The notes below the pieces were generated by a model. That model had not been told where the DNA came from. It saw only the letters and a list, made by a program, of their open reading frames with translations, and made no database searches. Position numbers and translations under genes: made by a program. From NCBI GenBank assembly GCA_050747825.1, contig JBOGJG010000265.1, positions 1 through 28,941 on the forward strand: 28,941 bases of DNA. Direction: 5' to 3'. Origin of the DNA: JBOGJG01 sp050747825 (lineage in GTDB: Bacteria > Acidobacteriota > UBA6911 > RPQK01 > JBOGJG01). Positions 16,736 to 23,506 of this stretch are shown in pieces (position 1 is the first letter of the stretch; every line of letters starts with the position of its first letter).

Positions 16736-17683
16736 TTACAGCATTCCAAAGTACCACTGAACGAGAGCGGGGCCCCAGAGTGTGGCAATAACTGCGCCGC
16801 CGCCCAGAAAGGTTCCAAAGGGGAGTTCATAGCGCTGTCCTTTTTGAAGCGCAAAAATATAAAGCGAGCCGATCACCGCGCCCAGGAGCGAACCCAAAAA
16901 GATGGTGACCCAGGCGAATCTCCATCCCAGAAAGGCCCCCACCATAGCCATCATCTTGACATCTCCAAAACCCATTCCTTCGATCTTTCTGAGACGAAGA
17001 TATAAGAAGGCGACGAGCCACAGCGTACCTCCCCCGGCTAACATGCCCAGGAAGGATTCGAGGTAGCGGGCCGGGCCGGCATAGGCAAAGAACTCCGAGG
17101 ATTGCACAGGCGCCAGCAGAAAGCCCAGCAGCAGTCCCGGCAAGGTGATCACGTCCGGCAGAATCCTCTCGAAGAGGTCGATAAAGACCAGAACCACCAG
17201 TAAGCTGAAGAGAAGCACATTGATGAAGAAAGGCGCGCCGAAGCCGTACTTCAGAAAAAGCATGTAATAGATCGTCGCACTGAGGATTTCGACAGTCGGG
17301 TAAACCGCACTGATGGGTTTACCACATTGGGCACACTTGCCCCTCAGCCAGAGGTAGCTCAAGACCGGTACATTGTGCCAGGGATGAACAGGCCTTTCGC
17401 ACTGCGGGCAGCGCGAGCCGGGGGAAACGATCGACTGGCCGCGCGGAATTCTGTAGATGCAGACGTTTAAAAAGCTCCCCAGCACCAGGCCGGCTACGAT
17501 TACCAGCCAAGTTCCAAGGGATGAAGTTCCAAGTTCCAAGGGATGAAGTTCCAAGTTCCAAGGGATGAAGTTCCAAGTTCCAAGTTCCAAGTTCCAAGTG
17601 TTAAAGCTGAAGCTTCCACTCCGGTTGCTGAGAGTCTGAACGGGATCGAATAGTATCATCAAGGTATGGAGAGAGCTCCTCAC
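16736..17683 (-). CDS. pilD: Type IV prepilin peptidase / N-methyltransferase
   Basis: This inner-membrane aspartic protease cleaves and methylates prepilins and pseudopilins. The N-terminal zinc motif has four cysteines (CPQC at about 92-95, CAQC at about 117-120) after the first span LVIVAGLVLGSFLNVCIYRI. The catalytic aspartates lie in FIDLFERILPDVITLPG and in EGMGFGDVKMM. Several further membrane spans follow. The first 59 codons are odd: residues about 28-58 are translated from a GTTCCAA heptamer array and read as repeats of NLELGTW and NFIPW. The GTG start at 17683 is tentative; the ATG at 17659 is an alternative. The gene begins 14 bases after the TolC-type gene stop, so the two may be cotranscribed. 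Likely substrates are the pseudopilins at 26187-28778. Confidence 0.92.
   Translation of the reverse strand: MRSSLHTLMILFDPVQTLSNRSGSFSFNTWNLELGTWNFIPWNLELHPLELGTSSLGTWLVIVAGLVLGSFLNVCIYRIPRGQSIVSPGSRCPQCERPVHPWHNVPVLSYLWLRGKCAQCGKPISAVYPTVEILSATIYYMLFLKYGFGAPFFINVLLFSLLVVLVFIDLFERILPDVITLPGLLLGFLLAPVQSSEFFAYAGPARYLESFLGMLAGGGTLWLVAFLYLRLRKIEGMGFGDVKMMAMVGAFLGWRFAWVTIFLGSLLGAVIGSLYIFALQKGQRYELPFGTFLGGGAVIATLWGPALVQWYFGML
17511..17597. repeat. GTTCCAA array inside the 5' end of pilD
   Basis: A 22-bp composite unit, GTTCCAAGGGATGAA plus GTTCCAA, is repeated exactly three times, followed by three more GTTCCAA units: 87 bases in all. The length is a multiple of three, so the reading frame of pilD is preserved. 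The array is immediately before the first membrane span of the enzyme. Confidence 0.93.
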
Positions 17684-17697
17684 TTGGAACTTGGAAC
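17684..17697. repeat. Inverted GTTCCAA pair directly after the TolC-type gene stop codon
   Basis: TTGGAAC occurs twice here, touching the stop codon at 17698-17700. With the adjoining CAC, 17681-17697 is an exact 17-base reverse complement of 17584-17600. An 80-bp segment (17601-17680) encoding the proposed pilD N-terminus is therefore flanked by inverted heptamers. Confidence 0.88.
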
Positions 17698-19413
17698 TCA
17701 GTCTCCGTTCTGACTGCGCGCCAGGACGATGTCGTTGGAGTCAATGATGGTGTAGGTCGCCTTTTCCAGTGCCGTCAGGGCAAGCTGATAATCAATCAGG
17801 GTGCGGAGTTCAGCTACCTGGGCCTCCGACAGATCGCGCTGGGACTGCAGGACCTGGAAATTAGTGGACAGACCGGCTTCGAAGCGCTTGTTCTCCCCTT
17901 CCAGCTTCTCTTCGGAAAGCTCGCGCTGCAAGCTAGCCGCTTCCAGCCGCTTTTTCTGAATCTGAATGCCCTCGAAAGCGTTCCGAACGTCCACCATAAT
18001 CGCCTGCTGCTCATTCTTCATCTGTCCAAGAAACTGTCGCTCCTGGATGGCCACCTGCGCCAACTCGGCTTCATTGGTGCGGTTGCGGAAATTCCATTGC
18101 ACGTTAACGGCTGCTCCGTAATTCAAGAAGTCGAAGCCAAAGGCCTGAGTCAGTGATCGGCCAAAATTACCAAACAACGGATGGCTTGGATCAGGGACTT
18201 GCGCGTCACCGGGAGTTTCGGGGATACCGTCTCCGTCCGTGTCGATCAATTCCCTCTGGCGTACCAGTCCGGCTTGCCCAACGGATCCAAAATTGAATTC
18301 CAGATTAACTTGAGGCTTTCCCTGGCGGTCGAGAAAATCCCGATTCACTTCCTGCTTTTCGATTTGCAGGCGAATCTGCTCGAGTTCGGGACGGCGGGCC
18401 AGAGCTGTTTCGATAGCCTGCGCCATCGTAATCTGAACTTCCTGCACCTCAGGCCGGTCGGTAGGAATCAGGTTCAAATTCCAGATACTGGCTCGCGGAT
18501 CGGGCGCCAGAAGCTGTTTCAGAGCGTTCTCGGCCTGGACAATGTTGACCTCCGACTGAATCATGGTTTGCTCGTTCCTGGCCACCTCAGCCCGCGTGGT
18601 GGTAATTTCAATGGGCGCCTGTACTCCGATTTCAACTCTCTTTTGGCTGTTTTCGTACTGAATAATGGCTAACTGCATAGCCCCCCGCTGGGTCTCGTAG
18701 TTTTCGATGGCAAACACCAATTCCCAATATTGATTCTCGACACGCTGAACAATTTCAGAGACTCGCTGTTGAAATTGGCTGTCGCTGATTTCAGTATCCA
18801 GGTTCAAAAGCTTCAACTGCCGCTCCGTCTGGGTCTCCATAAACCCCCGCCACAGCGGCTGGACAAACCGAAGGTCAAAAATCGAACCGTAGCTCGGGTT
18901 AACGAAACTAAACGCGCTGTTGCTTGAATTGCGATTATTGCTCCAGGTCAGGAAGAAGTCGCCTCCTCCCAGCACCGGCTGCTGTACAGTGGTTCCAAAG
19001 GTCAGGCCTCGTCTTTCAAAGGTTGCGACCCCTTGCCCAGCCTGGATGATGCTGGTGGTCGGAGATTCAGATGACTCCCATCCAATGCTAAAGCCCACAA
19101 TAGGATCATAAAATCCTTCAGTCGCCACAATCTGTTCGCGGTTGAGCTCCTCGTTGTAGTCTTCGATGGCGATTTCCAGATTGTTCGTCAGAGCCAACCG
19201 TATGGAGTCATTGAGCGTGAGGTCTAAAACACCGCCTTCACGTCGCACTCTTTCCACGTAGGGGTCAGGCAGTGTGGAGGGTTCATCGCGAGAGGAGACA
19301 GCAGTCTGCTCAGCTGGAGTCTCCGGGGATGGCACCGTAGCCTCCTGAGCCCACGCGCCAGTTGAAAGGACCAATAAAAAAACCGCAAATAAAATCGAAC
19401 CGAGGGATTTCAT
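17698..19413 (-). CDS. TolC-family outer-membrane efflux protein
   Basis: The 571-residue protein belongs to the outer-membrane factor family, trimeric channels used by efflux pumps and type I secretion. A signal peptide spans about residues 1-22 (ILFAVFLLVLSTGAWA). The mature part shows the expected duplication: LTLNDSIRLALTNNLEIAIE starts one half and ITMAQAIETALARRPEL the other, each followed by long helices rich in Gln, Glu and Arg. The segment LEFNFGSVGQAG with an acidic DTDGDGIPETPGD loop probably lies in the barrel. Start is placed at ATG 19413 because AGGAG lies six bases upstream; a longer frame to 19440 lacks such a site. It may serve the exporter at 4383-8526 (inference). Confidence 0.9.
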   Translation of the reverse strand: MKSLGSILFAVFLLVLSTGAWAQEATVPSPETPAEQTAVSSRDEPSTLPDPYVERVRREGGVLDLTLNDSIRLALTNNLEIAIEDYNEELNREQIVATEGFYDPIVGFSIGWESSESPTTSIIQAGQGVATFERRGLTFGTTVQQPVLGGGDFFLTWSNNRNSSNSAFSFVNPSYGSIFDLRFVQPLWRGFMETQTERQLKLLNLDTEISDSQFQQRVSEIVQRVENQYWELVFAIENYETQRGAMQLAIIQYENSQKRVEIGVQAPIEITTTRAEVARNEQTMIQSEVNIVQAENALKQLLAPDPRASIWNLNLIPTDRPEVQEVQITMAQAIETALARRPELEQIRLQIEKQEVNRDFLDRQGKPQVNLEFNFGSVGQAGLVRQRELIDTDGDGIPETPGDAQVPDPSHPLFGNFGRSLTQAFGFDFLNYGAAVNVQWNFRNRTNEAELAQVAIQERQFLGQMKNEQQAIMVDVRNAFEGIQIQKKRLEAASLQRELSEEKLEGENKRFEAGLSTNFQVLQSQRDLSEAQVAELRTLIDYQLALTALEKATYTIIDSNDIVLARSQNGD

Positions 19414-19431
19414 GTTTTGCTCCTGCATCCT

Positions 19432-19459
19432 ATAACCCATATTAGATAACCCATATTAG
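19432..19459. repeat. 14-bp tandem duplication upstream of the TolC-type gene
   Basis: ATAACCCATATTAG occurs twice in direct succession, starting 18 bases upstream of the start codon. On the gene's strand it reads CTAATATGGGTTAT twice, so it duplicates part of the 5' leader and possibly a -10-like box. Confidence 0.85.
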
Positions 19460-19595
19460 ATTCCACGGCGCGCACAAAAGCTTAGACTGGTCTCATTTTC
19501 TTTTTCGTTGACCTACGAAAAAATAGCAGACTTTGTTTCGCAGAGTTGCGTTGCAAGAGCAGCGCCTAATGCTGGACGTAGCGGCAAACTATTGA

Positions 19596-19714
19596 CTGTA
19601 GGCAGCTTACAAGGTAAGTCCGGCAGTGGGAAATAATTGAGTGTGTCCGCTTATGGGAAACGAGTGTGCGGAAGCGGACACACAAAGCAGGCTTTAGATG
19701 TAGACAGCCTACAG
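19596..19714. repeat. Nested inverted-repeat element between M48 and TolC-type genes
   Basis: An outer pair, CTGTAGGC (19596-19603) and GCCTACAG (19707-19714), encloses an inner 12-bp perfect pair, GTGTGTCCGCTT (19641-19652) and AAGCGGACACAC (19672-19683), with a 19-base loop. No reading frame of interest is inside. On the minus strand the right edge reads TAGGCTG twice, and the first TAG is the stop codon of the M48 gene. It could be a miniature mobile element, a folded RNA or a transcript end. The remainder of the gap (19460-19595) shows only an AT-rich stretch with a weak TTTTTCGT/ACGAAAAA hairpin. Confidence 0.65.
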
Positions 19715-19715
19715 C

Positions 19716-20753
19716 CTAATTATCCTGATCCTCGTCCCGCTTGAGGCTAGGGCGATTCGAGGGCTCTTGGCCGTCCTTGCGCAACGTTGGTCTTTCTTCT
19801 TCAGAGCGATCGGTATTGGTCTTCCGCTTTAAGGTTGGCCGCTTGGCGCCTCCCTGGCCGCTTGAACTTCCCGGAGTGATCAACTGGTTGTCGATCTCCG
19901 TCAAGCGCTGCTTAACACGTTCGAAGTCAGAAGTCGTGACGACGTACTCTTCCTTGGGATCAAGAACCGAGATTTCCCCCTGGACATGATCGATGCGGTC
20001 ATCCAGGGCGGGATGGGTGCGCCAGAAGCTGGCGAACGCCCCCGGCTTGTCTTTCTCCTTGGCTTGGAGCTTCTCGAAGAAAGTAATGAAACCGTTAGGA
20101 TCATAGCCGGTGTTCCACAGGTACTGCGTGCCTAACTGGTCCGCCTCGGCTTCCGATTTCCGCGTGATTCCCAGGACTGCCAGCGACATTCCCATTCCCA
20201 GGCCGTTGTACAATGCCGTCTGAGTCCAGTAACCGCCCAGGAAAAGGGCCGGCAGAGCCGCAAACTGCATCAGTTTGGCCTTGGTCATGCGCTCGGTGGC
20301 ATGACGCGCAGTCACATGCGCAATTTCATGGGCCATGACGCCCGCCAGTTCAGCTTCGTTCTCGGATTCAAGAATCAAGCCCTTGTTAACGTAAAAATAT
20401 CCGCCAGGAAGTGCAAACGCGTTCACGTCATCCGTATCCACGACTTTAATCACAAACGGCACCTTGGTATCGGAGTTCCTTACGATTTTCTGGCCTAGGT
20501 CGTCAACGTACTTCGTGATCACCGGATCCTCAACCAAGCGCGCCGTCTGCTCGAACATCTGAGCATATTGAGCCCCGATTTGAATCTCTTTATCGAGTGA
20601 AACGAAGTTCGGAAAGAACCAGGCGATCCTTCCATTGATGTCGCGGTTTCCGATATTTTCGACATCAGCATGGTCGCGTTCTGCGTAACCTAATGACGGA
20701 AGCAAAAAGCAGATTAGAAATGCTACCGTTACTCCCTTGTGTCTGACTGTCAT
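19716..20753 (-). CDS. M48-family zinc metalloprotease, BepA-like, with RPTLKR tail
   Basis: The 345-residue protein has a signal peptide (residues 1-24) and the M48 catalytic motif HEIAH at 142-146, with the third zinc ligand in SEAEADQLG near 200-207. NAFALPGGYFYVNKGLI and the THPALDDRIDHV motif are typical of periplasmic BepA/LoiP-like proteases, which degrade or help fold outer-membrane proteins. The C-terminal 40 residues are low in complexity and carry three related motifs: RPTLKR (305-310), RPTLRK (321-326) and RPSLKR (334-339). They may be a peptide-binding or anchoring tail. The gene is divergent from nnrD, with TATAAT-like boxes between them. Confidence 0.92.
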   Translation of the reverse strand: MTVRHKGVTVAFLICFLLPSLGYAERDHADVENIGNRDINGRIAWFFPNFVSLDKEIQIGAQYAQMFEQTARLVEDPVITKYVDDLGQKIVRNSDTKVPFVIKVVDTDDVNAFALPGGYFYVNKGLILESENEAELAGVMAHEIAHVTARHATERMTKAKLMQFAALPALFLGGYWTQTALYNGLGMGMSLAVLGITRKSEAEADQLGTQYLWNTGYDPNGFITFFEKLQAKEKDKPGAFASFWRTHPALDDRIDHVQGEISVLDPKEEYVVTTSDFERVKQRLTEIDNQLITPGSSSGQGGAKRPTLKRKTNTDRSEEERPTLRKDGQEPSNRPSLKRDEDQDN

Positions 20754-20793
20754 TTGGAACTCTCCCTTACTTCTTTTGTTCTCTGGTTACAAC

Positions 20794-20821
20794 TTTCTTT
20801 ATTATAGTTTCTTTATTATAG
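20794..20821 (-). promoter_or_regulatory. 14-bp tandem duplication carrying two TATAAT boxes
   Basis: TTTCTTTATTATAG occurs twice in tandem. On the minus strand each copy contains a perfect TATAAT (20801-20806 and 20815-20820), upstream of the M48 start at 20753, so the duplication doubles a -10 element. No good -35 box is evident for either. Confidence 0.6.
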
Positions 20822-20897
20822 CATCTATGCATGGCCGTTGTTACTGTTTCTCTGGTATATAGATGAACGCTCCCGTCTCTATGTTTCATTTGAGTCT

Positions 20898-22487
20898 ATG
20901 AAGATCCTAACCGCCAAGCAAATGAACCAGGTCGATCGGCTGACGACCGATCGATATGGTTTGCCCAGCCTCATTCTAATGGAGAATGCGGGGCTGAATC
21001 TCTACCTCGCTCTGGAAGACTATTTCGAGGACCTCCCCATCCGGCGCATTGCCATTTTTTGCGGCAAGGGCAACAACGGAGGAGACGGGCTGGTGCTGGC
21101 CCGGCAGTTAGTGCAAAGAGCTATTTACCCGGATGTTTACCTGCTCAGTCGGGTCGATGACATTTCCGGCGATGCCCGGATCAACCTCGAGGCTTATCTG
21201 AAGTCAGGCGAGATCGTGCATACAGTTACCTCGGACAGGGAGTGGCAAGAGGTCGAGGAAGGCATCTATGACTATGACATCATCATCGATGCTCTGCTGG
21301 GGACCGGAATGAGCAAGCCGTTGAAGGGGCTTTACGCAAAGGTAGTGGCGGACGTCAACAATACCGGGGCCTTTGTTCTTTCTGTGGACATCCCTTCGGG
21401 AATGTTCTCCGACTCGCTCAAAGGCGGCGTGGAGACCGTACTGGCGGACGCGACGGTGACGTTCACGGCGCCCAAGATCGCGCATATCCTGAACCAGGAC
21501 CAGGAAGCCATCGGAGATTTGCGCATCGTGCCCATTGGCACTCCCCTCGATCTTCTCGAACAGAAAGATTTCTACCTGAACCTCATGAGCCGTGAACAGG
21601 TCCGGTCGTATCTCCTCCCCCGCGAGGTCAGCTCGCACAAGGGTGATTTCGGCCACGTGGCGGTCGTGGGCGGAAGCCGGGGAAAATCGGGAGCTGCGAT
21701 CCTCAGCGCCAGAGGCGCGCTTCGGGCCGGCTCGGGGCTGGTGACTGTTTATACGCCGGACGTGGCCCAGAGCACCATCGCCTCCTTTCAGCCCGAGCTA
21801 ATGACCGAAGGCCTCGCCTCAACTTCCAAGGGCGCTTTTTCCAAAGCAGCAACGGCACAACTGCTGGACGTTTTGCAGGAGAGGGACGCTGCAGGGATGG
21901 GTCCGGGGCTGACCACGGAGAAGGAAACCATCGAGTTCGTGAACAAGGTCGTTCAGGACTCGCCTGTGCCCATGGTGCTGGATGCCGACGCCCTCAATGC
22001 CTTCGCGGGCCGGATTGAGAAGCTGAAAAACCGGCGCCGCCAACCCCTGGTCCTGACGCCTCACCCGGGCGAGTTCGCGCGGCTGCTCTCCCAGCCCACC
22101 GCCTCAATTCTCGAAAACAAGGTCGAACTCTCGCGAAAATTCGCTGAGACACACGGAGTATGGCTGGTGCTCAAGAGCTTCCGGACGCTGGTCGCAGCTC
22201 CGGACGGTGAAGTCTACGTGTGTCCTCTGGGGAATCCAGGCATGGCAAGCGCAGGGATGGGTGACGTTCTCACCGGAGTCTTGACTTCCCTGCTGGGTCT
22301 TTATGCGGCCCGAGGGATGACGGAACTGGCGCATGTGACGCGGGCCACGGTGTTGGGCGTCTATCTGCACTCCCTGGCCGGCGATCTGGCAGCAGCGCAA
22401 ACCGGTCCTGAAGCCCTCGCCGCCGGGGACGTCATTGAAAACCTGGGTCGAGCTTATCTTGACCTGGCGCGGGCTGAGCCGGCGTGA
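20898..22487 (+). CDS. nnr: Bifunctional NAD(P)H-hydrate epimerase / ADP-dependent dehydratase
   Basis: This enzyme repairs damaged, hydrated NADH and NADPH. The N-terminal YjeF domain epimerises the hydrate (CGKGNNGGDGL at about 55-65, IIDALLGTGM, VDIPSGM). The C-terminal ribokinase-like domain dehydrates it using ADP (HKGDFGHVAVVGGSRGKSGA, RAGSGLVTVY, DADALNAF, LTPHPGEFARLL, NPGMASAGMGDVLTG). At 529 residues it has the normal two-domain length. The start is taken at MKILTAKQMNQVD, where homologues begin; a longer frame from 20838 is unlikely. Its stop overlaps the tsaE start, an order common in bacteria. Confidence 0.95.
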   Translation: MKILTAKQMNQVDRLTTDRYGLPSLILMENAGLNLYLALEDYFEDLPIRRIAIFCGKGNNGGDGLVLARQLVQRAIYPDVYLLSRVDDISGDARINLEAYLKSGEIVHTVTSDREWQEVEEGIYDYDIIIDALLGTGMSKPLKGLYAKVVADVNNTGAFVLSVDIPSGMFSDSLKGGVETVLADATVTFTAPKIAHILNQDQEAIGDLRIVPIGTPLDLLEQKDFYLNLMSREQVRSYLLPREVSSHKGDFGHVAVVGGSRGKSGAAILSARGALRAGSGLVTVYTPDVAQSTIASFQPELMTEGLASTSKGAFSKAATAQLLDVLQERDAAGMGPGLTTEKETIEFVNKVVQDSPVPMVLDADALNAFAGRIEKLKNRRRQPLVLTPHPGEFARLLSQPTASILENKVELSRKFAETHGVWLVLKSFRTLVAAPDGEVYVCPLGNPGMASAGMGDVLTGVLTSLLGLYAARGMTELAHVTRATVLGVYLHSLAGDLAAAQTGPEALAAGDVIENLGRAYLDLARAEPA

Positions 22488-22906
22488 CCCTGTACCGCTC
22501 CACCAGCGAAGAAGAAACGCTTCTTATTGGGAAAGAGATCGGCCGGCGGCTCGTGCCTCCTCGCGTGGTGCTGCTTTATGGAGAACTGGGCGCCGGAAAG
22601 ACGGTTCTGACTCGGGGTCTGGTTGAGGGTCTGGACGTGCAGAATCCAGCCGTGGTCCACAGTCCCACCTTTACGCTGGTCAATCAATATGCGGAAGCTA
22701 AAGGGGTGATTTACCACCTGGATCTGTATCGCCTGGAAACTACTCGCGATCTTTACTCCATCGGGATCGAAGACATCCTGGCCAGCCCCTCGATCGTGAT
22801 CGTCGAGTGGGCCGAGAAGCTCTTTCTGAACGTCGAAGATCCGGTCAAAATCCGAATTGCCGCCGACTGGGAGAGCGGTATAAGGAATATCGAGGTTTCC
22901 GGCTGA
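22484..22906 (+). CDS. tsaE: tRNA threonylcarbamoyladenosine biosynthesis ATPase TsaE
   Basis: TsaE is the small ATPase that works with TsaB and TsaD to make t6A at position 37 of ANN-decoding tRNAs. The 140-residue protein has Walker A GELGAGKT at 33-40, HSPTFTLVNQY, the HLDLYRL motif and the conserved IVIVEWAEK. It begins with GTG inside the nnr stop region (GTGA, four-base overlap), so translation is coupled. A dispersed 25-bp repeat begins 14 bases after the stop. Confidence 0.95.
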   Translation: MTLYRSTSEEETLLIGKEIGRRLVPPRVVLLYGELGAGKTVLTRGLVEGLDVQNPAVVHSPTFTLVNQYAEAKGVIYHLDLYRLETTRDLYSIGIEDILASPSIVIVEWAEKLFLNVEDPVKIRIAADWESGIRNIEVSG

Positions 22907-22920
22907 GAGAGCCAAGCAGT

Positions 22921-22945
22921 GGCCGCTCCCTCACGGTCGCGGCTC
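22921..22945. repeat. Third copy of the 25-bp dispersed repeat
   Basis: This copy starts GGCCGCTCC and ends GCGGCTC. It differs at four positions from each copy at 16132-16209 and is followed by GGATGG where the left copy there has TGATGG. It lies between the tsaE stop and the end of the convergent chimeric remnant. Confidence 0.8.
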
Positions 22946-22968
22946 GGATGGCGGCTCTGGCGCCCCTC

Positions 22969-23433
22969 CTACCGCGTGATGCGCAGCAGCTTGTCTTTTT
23001 CAGGACCGCAGTCGCCGCGACCGTCACAGTTGCTGGTGGTCACGTAGAGCTGTCCGGCCGGCCCCATGATCACCTCGCGCAGGCGGCCTAAACTGTTCCC
23101 GTCGCGGAAGTACACTTCATGGCTCTCCACTCCCGAGCCCTTAAAGACCACCCTGTGCAGGTGCTCGGAGGCCAGGGTTCCGATAATCAGGCTGCCTTTC
23201 CACTCGGGGATGGCATTCCAGCGGCCCCGCCGAAAAGCCACCACTCCAATGATTGCCAGGGCCAGTTGGGCGATGGTGATGGAACCGAAAACGCCCGTGG
23301 GTCCCAGTTCCAGGCCCACTGCCAGAATATAGGCCAGCGGAATCTGAAGCACCCAGTAGCAAAAGAAATTGATCCAGGTGGGAGTGGCGGTATCACCGGC
23401 GCCGTTGAAAGCCTGCACGGTGACCAACGGCAA
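22969..23433 (-). pseudogene. Chimeric remnant: MATE efflux C-terminus fused to PQQ-type sugar dehydrogenase C-terminus
   Basis: This open frame of about 154 codons joins two unrelated gene ends. Residues 1 to about 74 (VQAFNGAGDTATPTWINFF, IPLAYILAVGLELGPTGVFG, AFRRGRW) match the last membrane segments of MATE multidrug transporters. Residues from about 75 (EWKGSLIIGTL, GRLREVIMGPAGQLYVTTSN, DGRGDCGP, DKLLRITR) match the end of soluble glucose/sorbosone dehydrogenases. The junction is near 23211. Both parts lack their N-terminal halves: the frame is closed by TAA just upstream and no signal peptide or MATE core is present. A deletion between two genes is the simplest origin. Expression is doubtful. 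Confidence 0.75.
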
Positions 23434-23506
23434 GCTGGCTGGGGCAGCATCTTAGCCAACGAATCACGCCCATTACGCGAATGTCCCTGTGTCACTGAAT
23501 GCTTGC

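Noticed and set aside
19501..19522. TTTTTCGT/ACGAAAAA hairpin as a terminator
   Set aside because: Stem is mostly A-T pairs and no gene ends nearby in either direction.
20815..20822. TTATAGC before nnr as a fourth copy of the pilus-type motif
   Set aside because: No TTCGT box occurs 18 bases upstream.
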